From contig NZ_NAST01000012.1 in assembly GCF_002142215.1 (NCBI RefSeq), positions 22,969 through 86,968 of the forward strand: a DNA stretch of 64,000 bases. Reading direction: 5' to 3'. The notes beneath the pieces are model-generated. The model did not search any database. It had not been told where the DNA came from and worked only from the letters and a program-made list of their open reading frames with translations. The translations under genes were made by a program, and so were the position numbers. Positions 38,476-47,294 of the stretch are shown here, in pieces. The DNA comes from Gilliamella sp. N-G2. Lineage in GTDB: Bacteria > Pseudomonadota > Gammaproteobacteria > Enterobacterales > Orbaceae. Within the stretch, counting starts at the first letter, position 1; every line of letters starts with the position of its first letter.

Positions 38476-39288
38476 ATGGAGATTTCATTATTTCAAATTG
38501 TATTAATTTTCATCTTTTCATGTATAGCCGGTATGGGAAGTGTACTTGATGAATTTCAAACTCACCGCCCACTAATCGCCTGTACGGTAATAGGCTTAAT
38601 ATTGGGCGATATAAAAACAGGTATTATTCTAGGTGGTACGCTTGAATTGATAGCATTAGGTTGGATGAATATTGGCGCGGCCCAATCACCTGATTCAGCA
38701 CTAGCTAGTGTCATATCGACAATTTTAGTCGTGGTTGGTAAACAAGATATTCAAACCGGAATCGCAATCGCCCTACCCGTTGCCGCTGCAGGACAAGTTT
38801 TAACTGTATTTGCTAGAACTATCACTGTGGTCTTCCAACATGAAGCTGATAATGCTGCTGAGAAAGTTCAATTCAAAAAAATAGAACTTTTACATTACAG
38901 TGCACTGTTTGTACAAGCGTTACGAGTAGCAATACCCGCAACGCTAGTCGCCATTTATGTTGATGCAAATACAGTTAATACCTTATTAAGCATGTTGCCA
39001 GATATTGTTACTGGAGGACTTACCGTTGCTGGTGGATTTATTGTTGTCGTAGGTTATGCAATGGTATTAAACATGATGATGGTTAAATACCTTGCACCTT
39101 TCTTCTACTTAGGCTTTGTTCTTGGTGGTTATCTAAACTTTAGCTTACTGTCATTCGGTATTTTAGGCGTTATTTTTGCCATTATTTATGTCCAATTAAA
39201 TTCTAAATTTAACACAACTAAAAATAATGAAAAAAATATTGTGGCAAATAATAATTCAATCATTGCTGATGATGAGTTAGACGATTAA
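38476..39288 (+). CDS. sorA: PTS mannose/sorbose family enzyme IIC
   Basis: The 270-residue integral membrane protein has about six to eight hydrophobic segments and family motifs DEFQTHRPLIACTVIGLILGD near the N-terminus, LGGTLELIALGWMNIGAAQSPD and GFVLGGYL later. It forms the sugar channel with the IID subunit. The C-terminal tail is Asn- and Asp-rich. AAAAGGAGG 7 bases before the ATG is the strongest ribosome binding site in the operon, which fits a membrane subunit needed in excess. Confidence 0.88.
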   Translation: MEISLFQIVLIFIFSCIAGMGSVLDEFQTHRPLIACTVIGLILGDIKTGIILGGTLELIALGWMNIGAAQSPDSALASVISTILVVVGKQDIQTGIAIALPVAAAGQVLTVFARTITVVFQHEADNAAEKVQFKKIELLHYSALFVQALRVAIPATLVAIYVDANTVNTLLSMLPDIVTGGLTVAGGFIVVVGYAMVLNMMMVKYLAPFFYLGFVLGGYLNFSLLSFGILGVIFAIIYVQLNSKFNTTKNNEKNIVANNNSIIADDELDD

Positions 39289-39305
39289 TAAATAAGGATT
39301 TTATT

Positions 39306-40136
39306 ATGAAAGAAATGTTAAATACCATTCAAAAGAAAGATATTGTTAGCACGTTTATTCGATCTAATTTTCAACAAGCATCTTTTAATTATGAACGAAT
39401 TCATGCCCTAGCCTTTTGTGTTGACATGATTCCTACAATCAAACGAGTATACAAAACAAAAGAGGAGCAACGCGAAGCGTTAAAAAGACATCTAACATTC
39501 TTTAATACAACTCCGGCAATGTGTGGACCTGTTATAGGCGTCACCATGGCAATGGAAGAAGCTAGAGCGAATGGCGCTGATATCTCTGATGGCACAATTA
39601 ACAGTTTAAAAGTTGGTTTAATGGGTCCTTTAGCTGGAGTAGGTGATCCATTAGTTTGGGGAACGTTACGGCCAATAACGGCGGCGCTGGGTGCATCATT
39701 AGCACTAAGTGGAAATATCGCTGGTCCATTATTGTTTTTTGTCTTATTTAACTTAATTCGATTGGCAATGAAATGGTATGGATTAACTTATGGATTATCT
39801 AAAGGGATTGGTATCGTTAAAGATCTTTCAGGCAATATTCTGCCAAAATTAACTGAAGGTGCAACAATTTTAGGCCTATTTATCATGGGCGTATTGGTCA
39901 CCAAATGGACCTCAATAAATGTCCCACTAATTGTGTCACAAACTGTCGGAATCAATGGTGAAGAAGTCACTATGACAGTACAAGGCATCTTTAACGATCT
40001 TGTGCCAGGCCTACTACCTCTAGCATTAACACTTTTAATGATGAATTTGTTAAGGAAAAAAATAAGTCCAATAATATTAATCTTTATCTTATTTGCGGTG
40101 GGTATTATTGGCTATGGTTTAGGTATTCTTGCCTAA
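39306..40136 (+). CDS. sorM: PTS mannose/sorbose family enzyme IID
   Basis: The 276-residue protein is a mannose-family IID subunit: FIRSNFQQASFNYERIHALAFC, FFNTTPAMCGPVIGVTMAMEEARANG, LKVGLMGPLAGVGDPLVWGTLRP and a hydrophobic C-terminal anchor. IID acts with IIC in transport. It starts 17 bases after sorA. A 175-base spacer with a large inverted repeat separates it from sorE. Confidence 0.88.
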   Translation: MKEMLNTIQKKDIVSTFIRSNFQQASFNYERIHALAFCVDMIPTIKRVYKTKEEQREALKRHLTFFNTTPAMCGPVIGVTMAMEEARANGADISDGTINSLKVGLMGPLAGVGDPLVWGTLRPITAALGASLALSGNIAGPLLFFVLFNLIRLAMKWYGLTYGLSKGIGIVKDLSGNILPKLTEGATILGLFIMGVLVTKWTSINVPLIVSQTVGINGEEVTMTVQGIFNDLVPGLLPLALTLLMMNLLRKKISPIILIFILFAVGIIGYGLGILA

Positions 40137-40186
40137 CATTAGGGAGAGAAAAAAGAAAGAAAATAATTAATCGTCCAAAATTAATA

Positions 40187-40260
40187 AAAGGGTTCAGAGT
40201 TACCTAATACGTTAGTAATAGTGATTTGATTGCTAAAAAACAAACACGCTTTGAACCTTT
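40187..40260 (+). repeat. Long-range inverted repeat between sorM and sorE
   Basis: AAAGGGTTCAGAG (about 40187-40199) can pair with CTTTGAACCTTT (40249-40260) with one bulge and one wobble, closing a loop of about 50 bases. It lies in the untranslated spacer inside the operon. It could set mRNA processing or stability between the transporter and enzyme halves. Confidence 0.4.
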
Positions 40261-40311
40261 CCACTAAACAAATTTAAGCAATTTAATCAAATTGAAAAAT
40301 AAGAGGAATAT

Positions 40312-41556
40312 ATGAGAACTCAAGCAGTTAGATTGTATGGAAAAAATGATTTGCGATTAGAGTCATTTCAACTTCCAGAAATTACTGATGATGAAATTCT
40401 AGTAACCGTCATTGTTGATAGTATGTGTATGTCTTCATTAAAATTAGTTAATCAAGGTGAAAATCATAAAAAAACACCACCGTATTTAAAAAATAACCCG
40501 ATTATTATTGGGCATGAATGTTGCGGTGAAATTATAAAAGTTGGGAAAAAATGGCAACATAAATTTAAACCGGGTCAAAAATATGTCGTTCAAGCTAATT
40601 TGCAACTTGCCGATAGTCCATACTGCGTGGGTTATTCCTATCCTTATACAGGTGGTTGTGCAACTTACATGATAATTAATCATGATGTACTGAAGCAAGA
40701 CTGTTTGATTCCTTATGATGGACAAACTTATTTTGAAGGCGCGTTAATTGAACCATTATCGTGTATCATTGGTGCATTCAATGCTAACTTTCATCTAAAA
40801 CCAAATAGTTATGAACACATCATGGGTATAAAACCCAATGGTAATCTGATTATTTTAGGTGGTACCGGTCCTATGGGAATGTTGGCTATAGATTATGCAT
40901 TAGGTGGTCCTATCGCGCCAAAAAAAGTTGTTGTAACTGGTCGCAGCAAGGAAAAAATAGCACATCTAAAAACCCTTTACCAATCTCGTAATGGTATTGA
41001 ATTAGAATTTGTAGATATTTCCAATATCGATGATCAAGCCTCATTATTAAAAGATAAATCCACCACTGGAAGTTTTGATGATGTTTTTGTTTTCTTACCT
41101 TCTAAAGAGTTGATTCAACTTGCCTCGCAATTATTGGCGATTGACGGTTGCCTTAACTTTTTTGCCGGTCCACAAGATAAGAACTTTTCAGCCGAAATTA
41201 ATTTCTATGATGTCCATTATAACTTTACCCATATTGTTGGTACTTCGGGCGGCAATACCAATGATATGCGTGAAGCAGTAAAACTCATTGAATCACGATC
41301 AGTCGATGTGGCAAAAATCGTATCGCATATTATGGGAATCGATCAAGCGAGTAAAGTCACTCAAATCCAGGATCAAATTAAAGGTGGAAAGAAACTAGTT
41401 TATACGCACAAAAAATTCGATCTTAAAAGTTTAAAATCGATAAATGAAAATACGGATGATGTTACTTTACAAACAATACTATCTAAAAATCATGGTATTT
41501 GGTCAAAAGAGGCCGAGGATTATGTTTTAACTTATTTTCCCGATATTGATTCTTGA
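40312..41556 (+). CDS. sorE: L-sorbose 1-phosphate reductase (zinc-type dehydrogenase family)
   Basis: SorE reduces L-sorbose 1-phosphate to D-glucitol 6-phosphate. The 414-residue protein is a medium-chain dehydrogenase: RLYGKNDLRLESFQLPEI at the N-terminus, GHECCGEIIKVGKKW as the catalytic-domain signature, the nucleotide loop LGGTGPMGMLAIDYAL, and FAGPQDKNFSAEINFYDVHYNFTHIVGTSGGNTNDM, which resembles Klebsiella SorE as I recall it. The PTS genes immediately upstream fit. Its product needs sorbitol-6-phosphate dehydrogenase; no sorD is present in this operon, but srlD is nearby. GAGGAATAT precedes the ATG. A different sugar-phosphate substrate remains possible. Confidence 0.83.
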   Translation: MRTQAVRLYGKNDLRLESFQLPEITDDEILVTVIVDSMCMSSLKLVNQGENHKKTPPYLKNNPIIIGHECCGEIIKVGKKWQHKFKPGQKYVVQANLQLADSPYCVGYSYPYTGGCATYMIINHDVLKQDCLIPYDGQTYFEGALIEPLSCIIGAFNANFHLKPNSYEHIMGIKPNGNLIILGGTGPMGMLAIDYALGGPIAPKKVVVTGRSKEKIAHLKTLYQSRNGIELEFVDISNIDDQASLLKDKSTTGSFDDVFVFLPSKELIQLASQLLAIDGCLNFFAGPQDKNFSAEINFYDVHYNFTHIVGTSGGNTNDMREAVKLIESRSVDVAKIVSHIMGIDQASKVTQIQDQIKGGKKLVYTHKKFDLKSLKSINENTDDVTLQTILSKNHGIWSKEAEDYVLTYFPDIDS

Positions 41557-41573
41557 TTTTTTGGTATACTCTA

Positions 41574-41615
41574 TTCACTTCAAGTTGTCATAAATAAATG
41601 ACTTCTTGATGTGAA
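41574..41615 (+). promoter_or_regulatory. Large inverted repeat upstream of sorC, candidate operator
   Basis: TTCACTTCAAGTTGTCAT (41574-41591) and ATGACTTCTTGATGTGAA (41598-41615) are inverted with 15 of 18 positions paired and a 6-base spacer. The ends TTCAC/GTGAA match the repeats in the sorF leader. A run of seven T at 41629-41635 follows after 13 bases, so a terminator role for sorE is the alternative reading. Confidence 0.55.
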
Positions 41616-41665
41616 TAAAAATACGGAGTTTTTTTACTAACTAAAGATAATAAGATAACGCTACT

Positions 41666-42637
41666 ATGATTAATCAAAATTTTAGCAACGATGAGCTTGA
41701 ACAACATAAGATGTTAATAAAAATTGCCCAACTGTATTATGAAGAAAATAAAACACAATCGGAAATAGCAAAAATCGTTAATATACATCGATCAAGCATT
41801 AGTCGAATGTTAAAAACAATCCGAGAGCTAGGCATTGTTTCAATTTCGATTAATTATAATCTGTTACCAGATATCGCGTTAGAGGAAAAAATTTGTAACA
41901 AATATAATTTAAAACAAGTGATTGTTGTGCCAGTAAATCTTAATATAGACAATGAAAGTAAAAATCAAATTGTTTGTAATGTAGCTTCAAATGTTCTACT
42001 CAAAAATATTACTGATAATGATGTAATCGGTGTGTCTTGGGGGCGATCTATCAACTATATTGTTAATAGCTTGAAAAATGATAATGTTATATTTAAAAAC
42101 GTTACCATCGTGCCAATGATTGGTGGACCTTCCGGCAAGATCGAAACTAAATACCATGTCAATAATATTGCTTATAAACTTTCTGATAAACTTAAAAGTA
42201 AAGCGATATCAATTGACTATCCAGCTATTGTTGATACCGTCAATTTAAAAAACGAAATTGAAAAAACTCAACATATGAAAGAACTCTATGATTGGTGGGA
42301 TAAAATTACGATTGCTTTATTTAGTATTGGCTGCCCAGCGATATCAAAAAACTCAATTTGGTATGGTTTTTATGGTGAACTTTTTCAAAAAATTACCAAC
42401 AAAAAAATTGTTGGCGATATTTTATCGCGATTTTATGATAAAAATGGTAAGGAATTACATACTCCATTACATGATCAAATTATTGGCATAACATTAGAAA
42501 ACCTAAAAAAAATTCCTCTAAAAATATGTGCTAGTGGTGATCCTGAAAAACTTAATAGTTTGATTGCTGCCTTAAATGCAAATTATATTGATATATTAGT
42601 CATTAGTGACGAAATGGCTGATCAGTTAGTTAACTAA
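41666..42637 (+). CDS. sorC: SorC/DeoR-family sugar-binding transcriptional regulator
   Basis: The 323-residue protein has a SorC-type N-terminal HTH (KIAQLYYEENKTQSEIAKIVNIHRSSISRMLK, about residues 19-51) and a C-terminal sugar-phosphate-binding domain with GVSWGRSINYIV, VTIVPMIGGPSG and the phosphate-binding loop region ending LKICASGDPEKLNSLIAAL. SorC of Klebsiella both represses and activates its sor operon depending on sorbose. Here the regulator is last, not first, in the operon. The inverted repeat just upstream could be an autoregulatory operator. The symbol is by family and context. Confidence 0.82.
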   Translation: MINQNFSNDELEQHKMLIKIAQLYYEENKTQSEIAKIVNIHRSSISRMLKTIRELGIVSISINYNLLPDIALEEKICNKYNLKQVIVVPVNLNIDNESKNQIVCNVASNVLLKNITDNDVIGVSWGRSINYIVNSLKNDNVIFKNVTIVPMIGGPSGKIETKYHVNNIAYKLSDKLKSKAISIDYPAIVDTVNLKNEIEKTQHMKELYDWWDKITIALFSIGCPAISKNSIWYGFYGELFQKITNKKIVGDILSRFYDKNGKELHTPLHDQIIGITLENLKKIPLKICASGDPEKLNSLIAALNANYIDILVISDEMADQLVN

Positions 42638-42732
42638 TTTCCATGAATAAATTTAATGTTTTAGCCCACACTCGATTATTTTTACAAATAAACTTCAATA
42701 AACTATAATCATATTTTTCTTTAATCAAAATA

Positions 42733-42760
42733 AAAAAGTCCGTTTCAATACGGACTTTTT
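42733..42760. terminator. Bidirectional terminator between sorC and argA
   Basis: AAAAAGTCCGT (42733-42743) and ACGGACTTTTT (42750-42760) form a perfect 11-base stem with a TTCAAT loop and T runs on both strands. It serves the convergent sorC and argA genes. Confidence 0.9.
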
Positions 42761-42775
42761 CTTGGTGATAGTTTT

Positions 42776-44104
42776 TTATATCAAATCAAACATTAAAATT
42801 TTTGAATTTCTTTGATAATTATAAAGTTGTTTCTTTTTAATCGGTAGATCATCTACTTCAGCTGGATTAAAACCTTTTTCACGGAACCAATGGATACTAC
42901 GAGTAGTGAGCACAAAGATTTTTTCTAATCCTAAATTATTGGCTCGTTCCGCAATTTTGTCTAACAATAAATCACCGCGTGATGAGTTACGATATTGTGG
43001 ATGAATGGCTAAACAGGCCATTTCGCCCATCTTTTCTTCTGGATAAGGATAGAGTGCCGCACAACCAATGGTCATATTATCACGTTCAATAATAGTAAAT
43101 TTATCGATTTCTATTTCTAACTGTTCTCTTGAGCGTTTTACTAAAATACCCTGTTCTTCAAGTGGTCGAATCAGCTCTAAAATTCCTCCAATATCATTTA
43201 TTGTTGCCAAGCGAATTTGTTCAGAATGTTCCATGGCAACTTGGGTACCAATACCGTCGCGCGAAAATAGTTCTTGTAAAATAGATCCATCCACTAAATA
43301 GCTGACCAAATGGCTACGACGAACCCCATTACGACATGCTTTAGATGCTGCACGCAAAAAACGAGCCTCACTAGATAGATATTGACCGGTTTGTTCTTTA
43401 TGATTAACATAATTATCAGCATCAACTGGAAACAGGTCAGTAATTACATGCTTTTGTTCATCAAGTACCCCTTGTTCAGCACAAAAACTTATTAATTTAT
43501 CAGCTTTAAGACGAATGGCAACTTCGGCCGCAACATCTTCTGATGATAAGTTAAAGCTTTCGCCAGTCACCGACACACCTACTGGACCTAATAATACAAT
43601 CGAGCCACGGTCTAACTGCTCATCGATCGCTTCGTTATTAATTCGTCGAATTTTTCCGGTATGACAATAATCGACACCATCGTCAACACCTAATGGTTGC
43701 GCTATAACAAAGTTACCACTGACCACATTAATATGGGCACCTTGCAATGGCGTATTATTTAAGCTCATTGATAAGCTAGCGGTAATATTAAGTTGTAATA
43801 ATCCAGTTATTTGTTTAACAATCTCTAGCGTTGAAGCATCAGTTATCCGGGTATTTTTATGATATTTTGGTTGGATATTATGGTTTTTTAACGACTCATC
43901 TATTTGGTTACGTGCACCATTAACAATCACCAATTTAATACCTAAACTATGTAATAAACCAATGTCGCTAATGATACTTGCATAATTATTACTTTTTAAC
44001 ACGGCGCCGGTTAATAAAATAACGAAGGTTTTTCCTTGATGGGCATTAATATAAGGGACTGAATGCCTTAAACCGTCAACAAGTTCAGTTGTTCTTTCTT
44101 TCAT
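42776..44104 (-). CDS. argA: N-acetylglutamate synthase
   Basis: ArgA makes N-acetyl-L-glutamate from acetyl-CoA and glutamate, the first step of arginine synthesis. From the ATG at 44104 it has 442 residues (E. coli 443). It combines an amino-acid-kinase-like N-terminal domain ([34 protein letters not shown]) with a C-terminal GNAT acetyltransferase domain ([19 protein letters not shown]). The arginine-sensing kinase fold is present. An in-frame TTG at 44119 would add five residues; the ATG has GGATGG upstream and aligns with E. coli. ArgP, which regulates arginine export, is encoded at 27717. Confidence 0.96.
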   Translation of the reverse strand: MKERTTELVDGLRHSVPYINAHQGKTFVILLTGAVLKSNNYASIISDIGLLHSLGIKLVIVNGARNQIDESLKNHNIQPKYHKNTRITDASTLEIVKQITGLLQLNITASLSMSLNNTPLQGAHINVVSGNFVIAQPLGVDDGVDYCHTGKIRRINNEAIDEQLDRGSIVLLGPVGVSVTGESFNLSSEDVAAEVAIRLKADKLISFCAEQGVLDEQKHVITDLFPVDADNYVNHKEQTGQYLSSEARFLRAASKACRNGVRRSHLVSYLVDGSILQELFSRDGIGTQVAMEHSEQIRLATINDIGGILELIRPLEEQGILVKRSREQLEIEIDKFTIIERDNMTIGCAALYPYPEEKMGEMACLAIHPQYRNSSRGDLLLDKIAERANNLGLEKIFVLTTRSIHWFREKGFNPAEVDDLPIKKKQLYNYQRNSKILMFDLI

Positions 44105-44270
44105 CGCACTACCATCCAATATGAATATTTATTCACAATTTTTGTATTTTTATTTATTTTTTATCTAATGGCAAGTACTTTTTAAAAATTCAAAAAGGAA
44201 AAAATAGATAAAACTAATTTATAGAGATAGTTTAATGAATAATTGATGGCAGAAAATGAACGAAGTTGAT

Positions 44271-44786
44271 TTAGTGACTTTGCAGTTTTTCAATCATCTG
44301 ATTGAGAATTATATTTTCGTCCTGATCAACATCGACAATATGGTGCGCAGCATCATGATATAATGGTAAACGCTCAGCAAGCACTTTTTCCATCTCATCT
44401 GAAATGGATAAACCGGTTAATGATGGTCGTTGTGCGACATTAGGATCTTTCATCAAACGAGCAGCTAAGGTTGCCGCCGGAGCAGATAGAAAAATAACAA
44501 TGCCATTTTGTTTCATAAACTGTCGATTTTGTTCGGCTAACACCATACCACCACCAGTTGCAATCACGCGATTCGGCTTAGCTGTATCAATAAGGACTTG
44601 GCTCTCTCTAGCACGAAAACCTTGCCACCCCTCTTTTTCAACAATTTCAGCAACCGTTCTTTGCGTAGTTTCAAGTAAATGACAATCTGTATCAATAAAA
44701 GAAAATGATAACTTATTGGCTAACATTTTACCCATGGTTGTTTTGCCAGCTGCTCTTGCGCCAACTAAAAAAATTGTTTTCTTCAT
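44271..44786 (-). CDS. aroL: Shikimate kinase, AroL type
   Basis: Shikimate kinase makes shikimate 3-phosphate in aromatic amino-acid synthesis. The 171-residue protein (E. coli AroL 174) has the P-loop GARAAGKTT at residues 9-17, the shikimate-binding DTD and R in FIDTDCHLLE and GFRARE, the GGG loop IATGGGMVLAE and the lid region RPSLTG. NRQFMKQNGIVIFLSAP is much closer to E. coli AroL than to AroK. It lies upstream of argA on the same strand but with a 166-base gap, and near an aroE-family gene. Confidence 0.93.
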   Translation of the reverse strand: MKKTIFLVGARAAGKTTMGKMLANKLSFSFIDTDCHLLETTQRTVAEIVEKEGWQGFRARESQVLIDTAKPNRVIATGGGMVLAEQNRQFMKQNGIVIFLSAPAATLAARLMKDPNVAQRPSLTGLSISDEMEKVLAERLPLYHDAAHHIVDVDQDENIILNQMIEKLQSH

Positions 44787-44991
44787 TTTGGGTCCTTCTT
44801 GATATACCGCTCTAAATCTAAGTTACCTATGCTAGTGATTCATTTTTATTTTTGCAATATTTTTTTACAGAATGATTTAATTACATGCTATCCATATGAT
44901 TTAAAATAGAATAATAATAAGCAACACTGTAAATATATTGTTACAATTTACACAACATTATTTAAAGATAATTTAGCATTGTGTCTAAAAA

Positions 44992-45345
44992 TCAACACAA
45001 CTTCTCTAAACCTCGAAAGTAAAGCTCTGTAGCAATAGATTGATGTAATCGCCATTGGATCACATCAAGTTCAGGATTAACCTTTTTAAACTCTTGATAT
45101 GTCATGAAATAACGAATAGTGTTGCTACCAACACGGTCATTAATGCTATTGATAATCAATTGTATTTTTTCACTACGTAGATTTTTTAGTTCTTTCATCG
45201 CTGTGGCTACATTTTCAGGAATAGGTAAAGTATCGTTTTCCCAATTGCGCCATGTTTCCACATCGGTTTTACCAATATACTCACTTGCTTCTGAAACTTT
45301 TAGCATTAGAAAACGGCGAAATGCTTGTAATTCTAAATTAGTCAT
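44992..45345 (-). CDS. ydiL: YdiL-like putative HTH regulator
   Basis: The 117-residue protein starts MTNLELQAFRRFLMLKVSEA and has a lambda-repressor-like HTH in which ETWRNWENDTLPIP is prominent. It matches E. coli YdiL along its length (SWRQWENG..AIP, IINSINDRVGSNTIRYF versus IIEKINNRIGNNTMRFF, and the ending GLEKLC versus DLERLC). Its targets are unknown to me. In E. coli ydiL lies near ydiB (quinate/shikimate dehydrogenase) and aroD; here it lies next to an aroE-family gene on the same strand, a similar association. Confidence 0.85.
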   Translation of the reverse strand: MTNLELQAFRRFLMLKVSEASEYIGKTDVETWRNWENDTLPIPENVATAMKELKNLRSEKIQLIINSINDRVGSNTIRYFMTYQEFKKVNPELDVIQWRLHQSIATELYFRGLEKLC

Positions 45346-45497
45346 AAATTAAATACTCCTTTTCAATCACATTTTAAATTTACCAATCACACTTACTACC
45401 TTTCACTCTTACTGCTTTTTTGTAGATTTAATAAATTTTTAGGATGAAGATTAACTACACATCCACCTCAATTTAATAAGATGGATGTTTTTAACTT

Positions 45498-46328
45498 TTA
45501 TTTTCCAGCTAAAGCATCAATCACTGCTTGTTTTGCTCTATCGGAAAGATCTTTTCCTGTCCAAATTTTAAATTGAGCATTTGCTTGACCAATAAACATC
45601 TCTCGTCCAGAAATCGACTCCCAACCGGCTTTTTCAGCTTCTTGTCTAAATTTCGTGTTATATGGGGTATACACAATATCATAAGCGATACCTTTACCTT
45701 TGAACCACGCTTGTTCATAAGGCGTTTGCTCTTCAAATTTACCTTGCATACCTAATGGTGTTGAGTTAACGATAATTTGTGCTTCAACTTTATCTCTATC
45801 TTCCCAAGCTACCGTTTTAAGATTAAATTCTTTCGCTAATGCTTCTGGTAAATCAGTGACAATATCGGTAACCGTTATATCGCTATATCCAAGATCATGT
45901 AAACCAACAACTGCCGCGCGAGCTGCGCCACCCGCACCTAGTATTAATACTTTTTTATATTCAGCGGGTACTTTCTTTTGCATTAATGGTTGCATAAAAC
46001 CAATAATATCAGTGTTATCACCACAAAGTTTATCACCATCCCAATAAACTAAATTGGCAGCACCAGCTTTTTTAACATGCTCGCTGACTTCATCTAAATA
46101 AGGAATAATGGCTTGTTTGTGTGGAATGGTAACGCATAAACCACGAATATTGAGTAATCGTACTGACTTAAAAAGTGTTTCAATCTCTTCAGGAGGTGTT
46201 GGAAAAGGCACAAGTACAGCAGGAATACCATAATCTTGAAATGATGTTGTATGAATAAGTGGGCTCATACTATGCCCCAAAGGATAACCGATAATGCCAT
46301 AGATGCTATATGGCGTAAACTGACTCAT
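45498..46328 (-). CDS. aroE: Shikimate dehydrogenase family protein (unusual AroE)
   Basis: The 276-residue protein has the AroE fold: N-terminal substrate domain with GYPLGHSMSPLIH (shikimate-binding Ser), VTIPHKQAIIPYLD with the catalytic Lys, GAANLVYW, GDNTDIIGF with the catalytic Asp, then the nucleotide loop LGAGGAARAAV and VNSTPLGM. These give 3-dehydroshikimate to shikimate with NADP as the likely reaction. Sequence outside the motifs is clearly unlike E. coli AroE (for example VLVPFPTPPEEIETLFKSVRLLNIRG), so it may be a second or transferred copy rather than the orthologue. The ending SDRAKQAVIDALAGK is also distinct. AGGAGA precedes the ATG. Confidence 0.85.
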   Translation of the reverse strand: MSQFTPYSIYGIIGYPLGHSMSPLIHTTSFQDYGIPAVLVPFPTPPEEIETLFKSVRLLNIRGLCVTIPHKQAIIPYLDEVSEHVKKAGAANLVYWDGDKLCGDNTDIIGFMQPLMQKKVPAEYKKVLILGAGGAARAAVVGLHDLGYSDITVTDIVTDLPEALAKEFNLKTVAWEDRDKVEAQIIVNSTPLGMQGKFEEQTPYEQAWFKGKGIAYDIVYTPYNTKFRQEAEKAGWESISGREMFIGQANAQFKIWTGKDLSDRAKQAVIDALAGK

Positions 46329-46530
46329 ACTATCTCCTTGAAAGTAAGAAAATTAAGGCTAATAGATAAAATCTATACTATTAATAAATTATTATTATAA
46401 GATTAAATCATTATATATTGAACAAAAACAATCCATATTATGCGATAATTATTTCGCCATAATAACCAATATAGGTTTATTAATCTTTTTTCAATTAAAA
46501 ACTTATTTTCAAGCTTACTTAATATAATGC

Positions 46531-46559
46531 TTGAGAAATTGCCATTAAAAGCGTATACT
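46531..46559 (+). promoter_or_regulatory. rpmB promoter
   Basis: TTGAGA at 46531-46536 and TATACT at 46554-46559 are separated by exactly 17 bases, a strong sigma-70 promoter. Transcription would start near 46566, leaving a leader of about 139 bases before rpmB. The 376-base gene-free stretch 46329-46704 also holds the divergent aroE promoter region; I see no ORF in it. Confidence 0.7.
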
Positions 46560-46630
46560 TCGCTACCTCATTATTATGGGTGTAGTGTGAGAGGTTAGAC
46601 TGCTTCTCAAATAGAACTGCAGCAAACTAA

Positions 46631-46675
46631 AAGCCTGACGAGGTTAATTCCATTAACATATTACGCCCAAGGCTT
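46631..46675 (+). promoter_or_regulatory. Folded leader of rpmB-rpmG
   Basis: AAGCCT (46631-46636) pairs with AGGCTT (46670-46675), enclosing a second stem GTTAAT/ATTAAC (46643-46648, 46652-46657) with a TCC loop. The nested structure lies in the 5' leader, about 30 bases upstream of the rpmB start. Ribosomal protein operons often use such leaders for autoregulation; that role here is an inference. Confidence 0.45.
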
Positions 46676-46704
46676 AAGCATAGAAATTTCGGAGAATTAT
46701 TGAC

Positions 46705-46941
46705 ATGTCACGAGTATGCCAAGTAACAGGAAAAGGTCCTTTAGTAGGAAATAATCGTTCTCATGCGATGAATGCTACTAAACGTCGTTTTCTACCAAAC
46801 CTTCAAACTCACCGTTTTTGGATTGAGAGTGAAAAACGTTTTGTAAAATTACGTGTATCAGCTAAAGGTATGCGTACTATCGATAAAAAGGGTATTGATG
46901 CAGTTTTAGCTGAACTTCGTGCCCGTGGTGAAAAGTACTAA
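46705..46941 (+). CDS. rpmB: 50S ribosomal protein L28
   Basis: The 78-residue protein [29 protein letters not shown]... is the same length as E. coli L28 and nearly identical in the first 30 residues. [22 protein letters not shown] closes the protein. CGGAG lies 10 bases before the ATG. It is transcribed with rpmG, 15 bases downstream. Confidence 0.98.
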   Translation: MSRVCQVTGKGPLVGNNRSHAMNATKRRFLPNLQTHRFWIESEKRFVKLRVSAKGMRTIDKKGIDAVLAELRARGEKY

Positions 46942-46956
46942 TAAGGAAACCATATC

Positions 46957-47124
46957 ATGGCTAAAGGTGTACGTGAAAAAATTAGATTAGTTTCTTCTGC
47001 TGGTACCGGTCATTTTTATACCACTAGCAAAAACAAAAGAACCATGCCTGAAAAAATGGAGATCAAAAAATATGATCCCGTTGTTCGTCAGCATGTTGTT
47101 TATAAAGAAGCTAAAATTAAATAA
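46957..47124 (+). CDS. rpmG: 50S ribosomal protein L33
   Basis: The frame from the ATG at 46957 to the TAA at 47122-47124 encodes 55 residues starting [20 protein letters not shown] and ending [10 protein letters not shown]. coli L33 has 55 residues and differs at only a few positions. TAAGGA lies 11 bases upstream. There are no paired cysteines, so this is the zinc-free form. Confidence 0.97.
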   Translation: MAKGVREKIRLVSSAGTGHFYTTSKNKRTMPEKMEIKKYDPVVRQHVVYKEAKIK

Positions 47125-47138
47125 TTTTACTTATAAAT

Positions 47139-47167
47139 AAAAAACCCAGCTTAGGCTGGGTTTTTTT
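47139..47167 (+). terminator. rpmBG terminator
   Basis: CCCAGC and GCTGGG form a 6-base GC-rich stem with a TTAG loop, extended by A-T pairs, followed by TTTTTTT. This is a canonical Rho-independent terminator 14 bases after rpmG. Confidence 0.93.
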
Positions 47168-47294
47168 ATCGTTATAATAAATTATCTCCTACCGTCCATA
47201 TAAAAAAGTACTTTAATCATCTACTGACTAAAAATATTTCAAGCTCATCAACACTCCACTTCAAAATAGATTACTATTAATTGATCGCAAAAGT

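Noticed and set aside
44105..44119. Longer ArgA from a TTG codon
   Set aside because: The five extra residues are not in the family and the stretch contains the ribosome binding site of the ATG at 44104.
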